This document shows positions 52,350-61,500 of a DNA stretch of 64,000 bases, one piece after another. The notes beneath the pieces were generated by a model. That model was not told the origin of the DNA and ran no database searches. It saw only the letters and a program-made list of their open reading frames with translations. Position numbers and translations under genes: made by a program. This DNA comes from Pyrinomonadaceae bacterium. GTDB taxonomy: Bacteria > Acidobacteriota > Blastocatellia > Pyrinomonadales > Pyrinomonadaceae. Within the stretch, counting starts at the first letter, position 1; each line of letters opens with the position of its first letter. The stretch is taken from the NCBI GenBank assembly GCA_013003215.1, contig JABDKD010000134.1, positions 22,247-86,246 of the forward strand, read 5' to 3'.

Positions 52350-53717
52350 TCATTTGCGAACATAAACCCCATTAAAGCTCACATTTACGCCACCGCAATT
52401 CAGGTTGTCATCAACGAGGAGATACCTGCCCAGACGTCGGAGGCGAACCCTGCAGTCGTACTCGTTGTCACCGTCGCCCACCTTTAGAACGGATGGACCC
52501 GGCATCTCCAAGTAATCGATTTCACCCACGTGCACATTGTCACCAAGCCCTATCCAGATTGCGGTGCCGTAAACGTGCAACTTACCGCCAGGGCTTTCTT
52601 TGATAGAAATTTCGTTGCCGTGATGACTCCAGTCACCGACCCAGTTTCGCGGAGGCTTCACTGCTTCTTGCCTGGTCTTGATCGTGTCAGACTTCAGCCA
52701 TCCTACAGTTTCGCTACCCTTTTTTGGCTGAAACCAGACGCATGAGTACCCCAGATATTCTCGTTGAACGATCACCTCGTCGCCCGCGATTACGTATGAC
52801 TTGCGTTTGCAGTTCACTCCGTCCGGGCAATCCCGGTCGTCATTGTAGAAATAGGATCTCGTGTTCTTCTTTCCAAGTACTGATGCCAACTTGTACTCAC
52901 TATCGAGCTTCGTCCATCTTCCCGAACGGCAGTTGCTTGGCGGACTCCCGTCAATGTAAGAAGCGGACTCAGCGACATGGAATCGATCGGAATGCATCGG
53001 ATACGGAAACTTCTCGTAAGGAACCACTGTTTCAAAACTGCCGGCAGCGTATGGACCCACTTGATAGGGATCAAACGAAAACTCGAAACCGTTTTTTCCG
53101 ATATTCCAATTCTTGAAATTCTTCGCGTTTGGCGCGGCGCCTTCCTTGATCCAGTCGTTCGCATTAAAATCACCCATTTTACTAGCGATCTGTTTAATGG
53201 ATTCCTTCGAGATCAGGTCTAGATACTTGGCATTCGGCTTGAAGAAGTCCGCAAATTCCAACTTTTTGTCGTCACTTAACGAATAGGTGATGGCGTCAAA
53301 CCAATGATTGGGATGAGCACCTCCCGTATATTCAGATATAAAAAACCTGATGCTGACCACATCCTCGTCAAAATGTGTGGCCTCATAGTTGATCGAATGG
53401 TAGTAATTCATGTTTGCAGAAATGGTCCCGTCTTTTGCCATCTCGGCCATGGAATTCTTGAACCGGCCGACACTCTTCATCACCAAAGATTTGACCGCCG
53501 CATTGAACTGCTTGAGTGGACGGTCGCCCTTAAGCCTTACTTCGGGATAGGCCGCCTTGACTTCCCAGCGATCCTTGTCAGAAACGTCATCATAATGCCG
53601 TTTGACGATCCGTCTTTTTAGTTCCGAAGGGTGGGGGGGATCCTGAGACTGAGCCAACGCTGCAGCACTCATGGTCGAGATTAGTATAAGTACTGTCAGA
53701 AGGTTTCTAGTATTCAT
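52350..53717 (-). CDS. Secreted DUF3298/PdaC-like protein with SH3-like domain
   Basis: A 455-residue exported protein. ATG 53717 lies 8 bp after AGGAGA and starts a signal peptide (TRNLLTVLILISTMSAAALAQ). Residues 40-250 match the DUF4163/DUF3298 pair by EYTGGAHPNHWFDAITYSL and KKLEFADFF. An SH3-like stretch follows (DEVIVQREYLGYSCVWFQ, ETVGWLKSDTI), then a beta-rich C-terminus with paired cysteines. PdaC-type domains occur next to peptidoglycan deacetylases, but no deacetylase domain is present. It is likely periplasmic. Confidence 0.78.
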   Translation of the reverse strand: MNTRNLLTVLILISTMSAAALAQSQDPPHPSELKRRIVKRHYDDVSDKDRWEVKAAYPEVRLKGDRPLKQFNAAVKSLVMKSVGRFKNSMAEMAKDGTISANMNYYHSINYEATHFDEDVVSIRFFISEYTGGAHPNHWFDAITYSLSDDKKLEFADFFKPNAKYLDLISKESIKQIASKMGDFNANDWIKEGAAPNAKNFKNWNIGKNGFEFSFDPYQVGPYAAGSFETVVPYEKFPYPMHSDRFHVAESASYIDGSPPSNCRSGRWTKLDSEYKLASVLGKKNTRSYFYNDDRDCPDGVNCKRKSYVIAGDEVIVQREYLGYSCVWFQPKKGSETVGWLKSDTIKTRQEAVKPPRNWVGDWSHHGNEISIKESPGGKLHVYGTAIWIGLGDNVHVGEIDYLEMPGPSVLKVGDGDNEYDCRVRLRRLGRYLLVDDNLNCGGVNVSFNGVYVRK

Positions 53718-53771
53718 AAATGGTTCTCCTGTTTTCGAAGAGAAATGAAGTAAATGATGAAAATACAAAGC

Positions 53772-54221
53772 TTACCCGCCAAATTCAGGCGGCGCGGGTG
53801 GGATTTGTGAGCCGGTCCCGATACCCGCAAAATAGTCTTTAACTTCCGGTTTGAAGAGTACCGTAAGCGCCCAGATTCCTATCGGAATACCAATCAAAAA
53901 GCAACAATTCGTAAACGGAATAATTGCCGCGATTGCCGCTGCCTTGGCAAGCCCGTATCTCTTGCCGGAAAGCATCTGCGTTCCACCATAAATAATCAAA
54001 GGGGCCGCCAACAGAGTCAGAAGCGCAATCCCGTATCCGATTACCGTTCCGCCAATGAATCCCATTCTTTCGGCCTCATTGACCGGGAGTGATTCATTAC
54101 CCCACAAAAGCCGCACAAACCCGCCTAGCAAAGCTGCCACACCTACCGCGCCATTGATCGAACCGGCAACGATCAGAGCGATCGCAGGGGTCTTAATCGT
54201 TTTAGAAACATCATTATTCAT
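53772..54221 (-). CDS. Small membrane protein, unknown
   Basis: A 149-residue protein with hydrophobic segments at about 12-39, 54-79 and 90-122 and a Pro-rich C-terminal tail (SQIPPAPPEFGG). A Cys pair (TNCCFLIGIPIGIWAL) lies in the last helix. It resembles the small multi-pass proteins often annotated as DUF4064-like, but the assignment is not firm. It lies 6 bp after cinA and 54 bp before the PdaC-like gene on the same strand. Confidence 0.72.
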   Translation of the reverse strand: MNNDVSKTIKTPAIALIVAGSINGAVGVAALLGGFVRLLWGNESLPVNEAERMGFIGGTVIGYGIALLTLLAAPLIIYGGTQMLSGKRYGLAKAAAIAAIIPFTNCCFLIGIPIGIWALTVLFKPEVKDYFAGIGTGSQIPPAPPEFGG

Positions 54222-54227
54222 ACGCGC

Positions 54228-55463
54228 TTATAACAGTTGTCTTCTTACGCAGTCGAGGGCGGCCTGACTGCTTCGCCAACGAACGAGATTGCGGTCTCCG
54301 GGGAGATGGAGTCGTTTTGAGAAAACACTCTCCGTGTCGGCATATCCCACAAAAACTGTTCCAACCGGCTTTCCCTCCGTCCCGCCTCCGGGCCCGGCGA
54401 TCCCCGTGATCGAAACCGCGACATCGCTTCCCGCTGTTTCCCGCATGCCAACCGCCATCGCTTCCGCAGTTTCCGCACTGACCGCTCCATGCGAGTCTAG
54501 TGTCATACTCGGAACGCCAAGACGCGCCATTTTTGCATTGTTCGAATATGTAACACAGCCTTCCAGCAGAAATCCGGATGAACCGGGGACATCAGTCAGC
54601 CTCTTTGAAACGAGTCCGCCGGTACAACTTTCAGCAACAGCAAGCGATTTACCTTTCTCTAAAAGCATTCTCCCGACTACTACTTCCATCGGTTCTCCGT
54701 TCATAGAGAACACAGAATCGCCCAGTTTCCCGGCAATCTTCTTGGCAAGTTCATTGTTAAGCGATTCCGCTTCTTCTTTTGTCGCAGCGGTGGCCGTCAA
54801 CTGCACTTCGATGTCAGTCCTGCTGAACAGAGTGGAGGTGACAGGATTCTTGAAGGCTGTATAGATCGGTGAAATGATCTCGTCCAACTTTGATTCCCCC
54901 AGTCCGGTTACCCGAAGACTCTGCCGAAGGACCACTACGCCATCGAAATCCTCCGCCATTGTCGGCAGAACATGGTCCGAAAACATCGGTTTCATTTCTC
55001 TAGGTGGACCCGGCAAGAGTACAAGAGCTTTTCCGCCGGTGTAATGCATCATTCCCACCGCCGAACCATTCGGATTGGGAAGTACTTTCGCACCTTCGAT
55101 CAAGTAGGCCTGCTGGCGGTTCCTCTCCGGCATTTCATATCCGAACGCCTTGAATTTATGTTTGAGTTCTTCCAGAAGTTCCTCATGGAAAACCAGCTCT
55201 TTTCCTATAGCAGCCGCACCGCAGGCCCTGGTAATATCGTCCTCGGTAGGCCCGAGCCCACCCGTGGTGATGACAAGGTCGGATCTCTTGTAGGCATCGG
55301 AAATCGCCTCTTCGAGACGAAGCGGGTCGTCGCCGACTACTGTCTTGAGTTTCACCTCGACGCCGATCTCGTTCAATTTCGAGGTAAGCCAAAGGCTGTT
55401 CGTATCTGATTTATCTGGGGTTAGGAGTTCGGTACCGACTGCGATAATTTCGGCGGATGGCAT
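54228..55463 (-). CDS. cinA: CinA-family protein (NMN deamidase/competence-damage protein)
   Basis: A 411-residue, two-domain protein. The N-terminal molybdopterin-binding-like domain (1-170) begins PSAEIIAVGTELLTPDKSD and has VITTGGLGPTEDD. The C-terminal CinA domain (about 255-405) has VAESCTGGLVSKRLTD, containing the catalytic Ser of NMN amidohydrolase (PncC), and SITGIAGPGGGTEGKPVGTV. It salvages pyridine nucleotides by converting NMN to nicotinate mononucleotide. It starts 2 bp after the upstream TPR-like gene. Confidence 0.92.
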   Translation of the reverse strand: MPSAEIIAVGTELLTPDKSDTNSLWLTSKLNEIGVEVKLKTVVGDDPLRLEEAISDAYKRSDLVITTGGLGPTEDDITRACGAAAIGKELVFHEELLEELKHKFKAFGYEMPERNRQQAYLIEGAKVLPNPNGSAVGMMHYTGGKALVLLPGPPREMKPMFSDHVLPTMAEDFDGVVVLRQSLRVTGLGESKLDEIISPIYTAFKNPVTSTLFSRTDIEVQLTATAATKEEAESLNNELAKKIAGKLGDSVFSMNGEPMEVVVGRMLLEKGKSLAVAESCTGGLVSKRLTDVPGSSGFLLEGCVTYSNNAKMARLGVPSMTLDSHGAVSAETAEAMAVGMRETAGSDVAVSITGIAGPGGGTEGKPVGTVFVGYADTESVFSKRLHLPGDRNLVRWRSSQAALDCVRRQLL

Positions 55464-55465
55464 AG

Positions 55466-56272
55466 TTACTGTATGTTCTTGTCGTAGATGTCGTGTAGCA
55501 CTTCGCTAATCGGCTTTCTGTTTGCGTGAATATTATCTTCAGAATCAGTTACGCTCACGCGACGTTTCTTTTCACGCTTTTCAGGAACGGGCCGTTTTAG
55601 CAGTCTCTCATCGGATTCTTTATTGATCTCAAATGCACCATTGGAATTCTTCGGGCCGGACTTCTCTTTTTCTCCTACAAGGCTCCTGTTTTCATTTTCT
55701 GCGGACGCGGATTCAGCCGCCAGGCGCCGACTTTCCTCCAGGAGCGCGTAGGCACGATTCTTTCTACTCCTTTCAAGCGACCGAACTGCAGCAGACATTT
55801 GCGGGGCTTCCGTGGGTTCCCGCTCAATCTTCCGAAGCACGCGAACATAGTTCTTTAAGTCCGCCGATGGATGAAGATACGTGGATTCATCCGATTGTTT
55901 GTTTTCCACAACGTAGGCGAGATGGTCAGCGGCGGCCTTGTGATCTCCGTTTCTGTGATAAAGGGCGCCAAGTGCAAAATAGACAAGCGGCGGAGCCCCG
56001 CTCATCTTCTTCAGGATTTCTTCTCCCCTGGAAATAACCTCCTGGATCTCAAAACCAAACCAACGACGTTCGTCATCTCTCAGGACTTCATTCGCGGCAA
56101 GATAAAACTCAAACACCTCCCGGATGCCCTGCCGAGCCGGTCTCGAGAAAGTCTTCCAAAGAAAATAGGCAAATATACCAAAGAAAAAGATTACGAGTAG
56201 CGGAAACTGGGCAACGTAGAGCATTGCCGCGATCACTCCAAACGTGAGCACGTACTGAGTCTTCTCTTTCAT
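55466..56272 (-). CDS. Membrane-anchored TPR-like protein, unknown
   Basis: A 268-residue protein from ATG 56272; a TTG at 56308 would add 12 residues, and no clear ribosome site separates them. A hydrophobic hairpin lies at about 6-38 (VLTFGVIAAMLYVAQFPLLV). A helical region at about 85-130 contains a TPR-like unit (PPLVYFALGALYHRNGDHKAAADHLAYV). The C-terminal half is charged and looks disordered. No enzymatic motif is seen. It is in the operon with cinA. Confidence 0.68.
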   Translation of the reverse strand: MKEKTQYVLTFGVIAAMLYVAQFPLLVIFFFGIFAYFLWKTFSRPARQGIREVFEFYLAANEVLRDDERRWFGFEIQEVISRGEEILKKMSGAPPLVYFALGALYHRNGDHKAAADHLAYVVENKQSDESTYLHPSADLKNYVRVLRKIEREPTEAPQMSAAVRSLERSRKNRAYALLEESRRLAAESASAENENRSLVGEKEKSGPKNSNGAFEINKESDERLLKRPVPEKREKKRRVSVTDSEDNIHANRKPISEVLHDIYDKNIQ

Positions 56273-56333
56273 CGCGCCGGATCGGCGTTTTTGCAGATCT
56301 TTTGCCAAGGTTTGCGGCTAAGCCGTTACCGGA

Positions 56334-57050
56334 TCAGCTCTTGTCCTCCTCATCTTTTTTCGCGGGCTTTCGCTTTCTTCGCGTTCTCTTTGCCGTCGTA
56401 GATTTCTTCGCCGTCGTCTTTCGGGTCCTTCGTCTAGTGGTAGTTTTCTTGGATTTCCCGTTTTTCGAAGAATCTGTTTCCTTCTTCTCTTCCTCGGCGT
56501 GCTCTTTGGGTTTTGCTGCTTCTCTTTCGCGGTCTTCCATATCACGACCAAAGCCGGCCATAACATCCATTACCTTACCCACAGCGTCATAGGGTGAATT
56601 CAATACATATGAAATCGTGTCACCCAATGCCATCATCTCCAGTTCGACAAGCGATGAAATCTTTTCGCCCAAAGGTAGCTCGCGAAATTCTTTCTTAAAC
56701 TCCTCTGTTCTATCCGTTTCTTTTTCTTTCTGTTTTTCGTCGCTCTTAGCCTCTTTATTTACCGTCATAAGCTCAATTTCTCCTGGTTTTTCAATCCTGG
56801 TCTGACATGCCAGTCGGTGACGGTCTTTACGATCTCTTGCACTTAGATGTTCGATTTCAAATGCGGTTGGTTTAGAAAGTAACGGAGTCCCTTTCACCAC
56901 TTTAACCACACATACCTCTTCAGACTCAGGGTCATCACATTCACATCCCAGATCCACGCCTAAGCGTGAAGCGGCCTTTGAAAGATAGCTGCCTACCGGA
57001 ATTGTCCCTTCTCTTTCTGTTCCTTTGAATTTTATATAAACGTCATTCAT
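56334..57050 (-). CDS. Ferredoxin-fold domain with histone-like Lys/Arg tail
   Basis: A 238-residue protein with three parts. Residues 1-90 look like a 2Fe-2S ferredoxin fold (IPVGSYLSKAASRLGVDLGC and RHRLACQTRI), but the cysteines are C36, C38, C47 and C82, not the usual Cx4-5Cx2C...C, so a normal cluster is doubtful. Residues 125-190 form a helical segment (LGEKISSLVELEMMALGD). The tail (about 195-238) is almost pure Lys, Arg, Thr and Ala (KTTTRRRTRKTTAKKST), like nucleic acid-binding tails. The tail predicts a DNA, RNA or polyanion contact; the whole function is unknown. It follows the Fur-type gene by 13 bp. Confidence 0.68.
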   Translation of the reverse strand: MNDVYIKFKGTEREGTIPVGSYLSKAASRLGVDLGCECDDPESEEVCVVKVVKGTPLLSKPTAFEIEHLSARDRKDRHRLACQTRIEKPGEIELMTVNKEAKSDEKQKEKETDRTEEFKKEFRELPLGEKISSLVELEMMALGDTISYVLNSPYDAVGKVMDVMAGFGRDMEDREREAAKPKEHAEEEKKETDSSKNGKSKKTTTRRRTRKTTAKKSTTAKRTRRKRKPAKKDEEDKS

Positions 57051-57063
57051 AGATACTGCTGAA

Positions 57064-57582
57064 TTAGTTTAGGGTGGTCTTGACCCTCACACGTGGCTGC
57101 GCCCCGGAAGCTGCACTGCTGGTTTTCAGTTCTTTTCTGTCACAGACTTTGCAGAGACCCAAAATCCGTAGGGAATGATGAGTCGGTGTAAAACCAAACT
57201 GCTCTGCCATCTGATCCTGAAGCATTTCAATTTCTTCACTGAAGAACTCTATAACCTCTCCGCACTCCGTGCAGATCATGTGGTCGTGATGCTCGTGATC
57301 AAAATGATGTTCGTAATAAGTTCGTCCGTCGCCAAGCCTCACTTCGCGTGCGAGACCGGCATCCGTAAGAAGTTTCAATGTACGGTAAACGGTTGTTTGC
57401 CCGACATTCGGGTCTTCCTTTTGAACAAGCCAGTACAGATCCTCGCTCGAAAGATGATCCTCGGTTTTGAGAAACACCGTCAGGATCAGTTCACGCTGCG
57501 CTGTTCTGCGTAGTCCGGCGCGCTTAATGTGCTCTTGAAAAAGAGCCATTTCTTCTTTGAATTCTTGATTCGGCTTGACCAT
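57064..57582 (-). CDS. Fur-family transcriptional regulator
   Basis: A 172-residue repressor. The winged helix is at about 20-85 ([37 protein letters not shown]). The metal region has [13 protein letters not shown] at 92-104, and the structural zinc site is C104-x2-C107 and C144-x2-C147. Motifs alone do not tell whether it is a Fur, PerR or Zur. An extra N-terminal arm of about 15 residues and a Ser/Ala-rich tail are present. It is upstream of the ferredoxin-fold gene, which may be linked to metal or redox control. Confidence 0.91.
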   Translation of the reverse strand: MVKPNQEFKEEMALFQEHIKRAGLRRTAQRELILTVFLKTEDHLSSEDLYWLVQKEDPNVGQTTVYRTLKLLTDAGLAREVRLGDGRTYYEHHFDHEHHDHMICTECGEVIEFFSEEIEMLQDQMAEQFGFTPTHHSLRILGLCKVCDRKELKTSSAASGAQPRVRVKTTLN

Positions 57583-57611
57583 ATTAATGTCCAGAACCGC
57601 CTGCGAGGCTT

Positions 57612-57629
57612 TGATTCACTATGGAATCA
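57612..57629. promoter_or_regulatory. Inverted repeat upstream of the Fur-family gene
   Basis: Tgattc-actatg-gaatca, a perfect 6-6-6 inverted repeat 30 bp before the ATG. It could be an operator for autoregulation, but it does not match the classical Fur or PerR box closely. Confidence 0.4.
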
Positions 57630-57634
57630 TACTA

Positions 57635-58522
57635 TCACTTGGGGTTACTTTTATCTAACAAAATGAGTTTCCGTATCGCTTCCGACTCAGTACCGGAAAG
57701 CCCTTTTTCACCTGCCAGATCAAGCGAAATTCTCCCAAGGAGTCGATACACTTCACTGATATCCTTATCGGCAATTTCCTCGATTTTGTGAAGATGCATT
57801 TGAATAGTTTTGAGATCTGCACGTGCAAACGGCCCTGTCAGCGCCGAATGGGACTCTGAACCGGCCAGGTTGGCTACGGTGCTTTCGATCAGAGGGTCAA
57901 GAACATCTCGTGCGGTTTCCGGCTCCAATCCCGCCTCTAGCAGCATCCTACGCGAAGTATTTATCAATGCAACCAAGTGCCCGCAGGCTACTACCGCAGC
58001 CGCGTGATAAAGCGATTTGTTTTTTGACCTCACTTCAAAGGACCGGCCACCGAGCGCCTTGACGAGGAGTTTTCCCTCGTCAACTGCATTGTCAGAGCCC
58101 TCAAGGGCAAAAAATGCACTTTGAAAACTCTCCGCTCCCCTGTCCGGGTCGTTTATTGAGATCAAAGGATGTATTGAACCCGTTTCCCGGCCTGAAGCTT
58201 TGATGGAATCCAGTTCCGAAGAATTGAGCGCTCCGCTCGCGTGGAACGCGAACCCCTGATGGGCCGCACCTATCGACGCAATCTGGTTGGCCGCACCCTG
58301 AATGCCGGAGTCCTGCGTTGTTACGAAGATAATTTCCGCCGAAACCGTTTTCTTGTCCGGTGCATCGGAAACAAAAGGCCGCGGCTTGATTCTTCCCGCA
58401 ATCTTCTGTGCTTTGTCCAGATCACGGGAAACCAGGCTCAGGACCTTGTATCCCGCAGAATCAAGTGCAAGAGCGTATGAGCCGCCGACATTCCCAACGC
58501 CGACGATCGAAACAGTGCGCAT
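57635..58522 (-). CDS. Rossmann/DUF2520 oxidoreductase-like protein
   Basis: A 295-residue protein. An N-terminal Rossmann domain has GVGNVGGSYA at 8-17, followed by a DUF2520 C-terminal domain (SIHPLISINDPDRG, KSLYHAAAVVACGHLVAL, LTGPFARADLKTIQMHL). It belongs to a group related to ketopantoate reductase/ProC, often found beside panB/panC genes; none is here. The substrate is unknown. It lies 54 bp downstream of the large ATPase gene and 52 bp upstream of the Fur-type gene. Confidence 0.85.
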   Translation of the reverse strand: MRTVSIVGVGNVGGSYALALDSAGYKVLSLVSRDLDKAQKIAGRIKPRPFVSDAPDKKTVSAEIIFVTTQDSGIQGAANQIASIGAAHQGFAFHASGALNSSELDSIKASGRETGSIHPLISINDPDRGAESFQSAFFALEGSDNAVDEGKLLVKALGGRSFEVRSKNKSLYHAAAVVACGHLVALINTSRRMLLEAGLEPETARDVLDPLIESTVANLAGSESHSALTGPFARADLKTIQMHLHKIEEIADKDISEVYRLLGRISLDLAGEKGLSGTESEAIRKLILLDKSNPK

Positions 58523-58576
58523 AAGGGACTAGTCTAAGTCATTTTGCCCTTGCTTCAAATGGTTTTATTAAAGGAA

Positions 58577-61500
58577 TTAACTGATCTTTATGAGGACGGG
58601 CTCAGCGGGCAGGTCATCCAGCCATTCGCCGAGTGCTTCTCGGAGGACTTCTGCGCTTTGGATTCCGCCTTGTTCAGGAATCGAACCGGCCGCCATCTGG
58701 GTAGGTCTTCCATTGTTTAGAATCTTTTGAAGAATCGTGAGCTGATCGGTGGTTAACAGCGCAGGAAGCGAGTCAGTATCGATTGCTTTCAGAAGTTCGG
58801 CTGCGGCCTTCGTGAATTGCTTCTCACTCTCCTCCTTTACAAAGGATTCCAGCCGGCGGATAAGATCCGGCGCGATCAGTTTTAGCGTTCTTCGATAACT
58901 GTCGCGTGCCCGATCAACCAACTCCTCTAGCTTCTCCGGGAGCTTTTCCCAGTGATCGATCTTCGCGAGGTTAAAGGAGCATGCGCAGAACGGATGGTTC
59001 GTGAGCCGCTGCCTTACGTCAAAGCTGCAGTCAAGTTCCCAAAGCTGACGGAGGATCTTTTGAGCTTCATTCCAGTGAACATCCTGGAATACAGCCAGCG
59101 AAGACAACCGCTCGAATTCCCACCATTCGTCGCTCTTGGTATATTCGTCGAATTGTTCCTGCAATTGATGCGACTTCATAATCGCGTCATGCTTGACCGC
59201 AAAATATTCCGAGTACTGCGCCCTGAACTCCATCCAGCGGGTCGCAATCTCTTTGTTAGTGGCCGCATTTGGTTCCAGGTGCCCTGTCTCCATAAGTTTG
59301 AGAAGTTTTTCGCGAGCCGCTTCAATCTCCTCGTCGTCGGTAATTTCGCAGACCGCGAGATAGCCCCAAATAGCTTCCCTTTGCGACGCGCTCTTGATAA
59401 AGCTGACGAGTGAAACCAGTTCGCTTTCGCGAGATCTATATTCATGATCAGAATCGGAAAAACTGTCCGCGATTCTTGCCAAGATATCTTCAAGGGAATT
59501 CGAATCGTTCTCGAGTGTCTTCAGAATCCGCGCCACACCGCCAAATGAGCGCTCTACGTTTACTGATGTCTGCCAGATTTTTGTATTTAACACTTCATCC
59601 GGGAGTCCTCCGAAGCGCTTTACGATGTTGGCTTCTTCCCAGTCTTTTAACCACGTTCCAAGGCCCTCTATTACCTTTTTGCGGTCCTCTGCTTTTTCAA
59701 TTGAAAGCTCATCTTCGATGCCGGTGAGCACTTTTGCCCATTCGTTGAGGCGCTTAGATTCATACTGAACATCTGCCGGAATTGCGATTCCGTCAATGTC
59801 GTCCCAAATGATCTTGAGATCCAGAGAACGTCTTGATATCCGGTCCCCGGCGCTTGTGACAAATTCGACTTTTCTGTGGGCTACTAGTGCAGCCAGAATC
59901 AACTGTTGGGCTTCTTTTACAAGGCCGAAAGGAGCCTCACGAAGTGCTTCAAATACGGTTGTAAGCGGCACGGTTTCGTCGCCGGGTCCAAGTAACTCCA
60001 GAACCTTTTCAGCGGCAGGCTGATCAAGCAATTCCTCTTCTTTTCCTAGAACAAGGTTTTCGCCTTCCTCAGAGACCAGCCCGAGCGGCAAAGCAAACGA
60101 TGCTGCATTTGCCTGAACTTCGGCATTCGATATACGCGCGCCGCTGAACAGGTCGTTGACAAGAAGCGAAACGTGGCTGAGCTCTAAAGTGCGGTCAAAC
60201 TCAGGATGACCTGAAAAGCATTCTTCAAATCTTGGTTCCAGCACTCCGGCGAGTATCTCACCAACGGTCGCTGCACTTAAAAGGCTATCGTCGAACTTGT
60301 ATTCCGTGTTATCTGAATAGACAACAGCATCAGTTACAAAGACTCTTTCCCAGATCTTCACGATATTTTGCGAGTGTGTGTGGCCTGCCGCACGGATCTG
60401 GTCGCTAAACTGGCTCTTTATCTGCTCATCGTTGAGCAATAAGTAATACCGCCTTATAGTTTCCGTCTCTTCCTTTGTGAGCTTGGACGGCTTCCACCAA
60501 AATTTCTCCCCGGTAAAGCTAAATTCAGATGGGTCGGTCTCCGGGTCGACAACAAATACTTCAAGGTCTAAACCATCACTCGTGGAAAACAAATTCTCCG
60601 TGCCCCAATTCCAGGAAATTCGGCCTTTCCGCTGGCCTCCGCGCCAGATAGCGTGGCAATCAGTACGGGTCTGCTCATCGTCTCCGCCGCTGAGGACCAT
60701 CTGCCAATCGCTGAACCGGTCATTTGCCACCTTACTGAGAATTCTTGGCACAACTGAATCGGGCACTCGTTCAACGGCCTCAGAAAGTGCAGATAGCAGG
60801 TCGTCTTTACCCGCCACCTTAAAGCTGAACCGGATCTCACCGTTTTCCTCCTTTCGATGCAATTGATCGGGGAAGATCGAAACGAACGTCTCCAGCAGTT
60901 CCGCCACGCCGGTCTCAGATTTGGTGGGATCGGCTTCATCGAAGATCAGCATCGCGGCAGCAATTTCGGCCGGAGTCGTTCCGTCGCCATCCATCGACAG
61001 CACGAACAATGCCTTAAGGATCAGCTTTGCTTCGAGCCTCTGCATGACTGGAATCAGCGAGACCATCTCTTTGCTGATGGCATCGTATGTCTCAAATGCT
61101 TCCTTTAAGTCGGGAGCCTTTCTGAGGGTACCTTCGACCTTGTCAAAGACCTCATCCAACGCGATTAAAGAGTTGGCGGGCCTGCCGAGTATCCGAGCGC
61201 CGGCTTCGGACGCGAAGCCCAACAGTGCAAACTCGGGCGCATAAAGCCTAATGAACGGGGCGACCTCAAGAATAGCCGGATGCAAAGGATAGAGTGAGGC
61301 GAACCTCGGTTCGCTCCACTTAAACGCCGGTAACAGTTGCCGAAACTGGCTGTAGATCTCCTGTATGAGCTCTTGAGCCTGTCTGTGTTTTCGAAAAATA
61401 TGTGTATCGACGATCCGGTAAAGGTGTTCCTGATCCAGGTAGTCGATGGTATAGCTTTGCGCGATCGCCGAGTTTATTCCATCGGCATCGGTAATATCGT

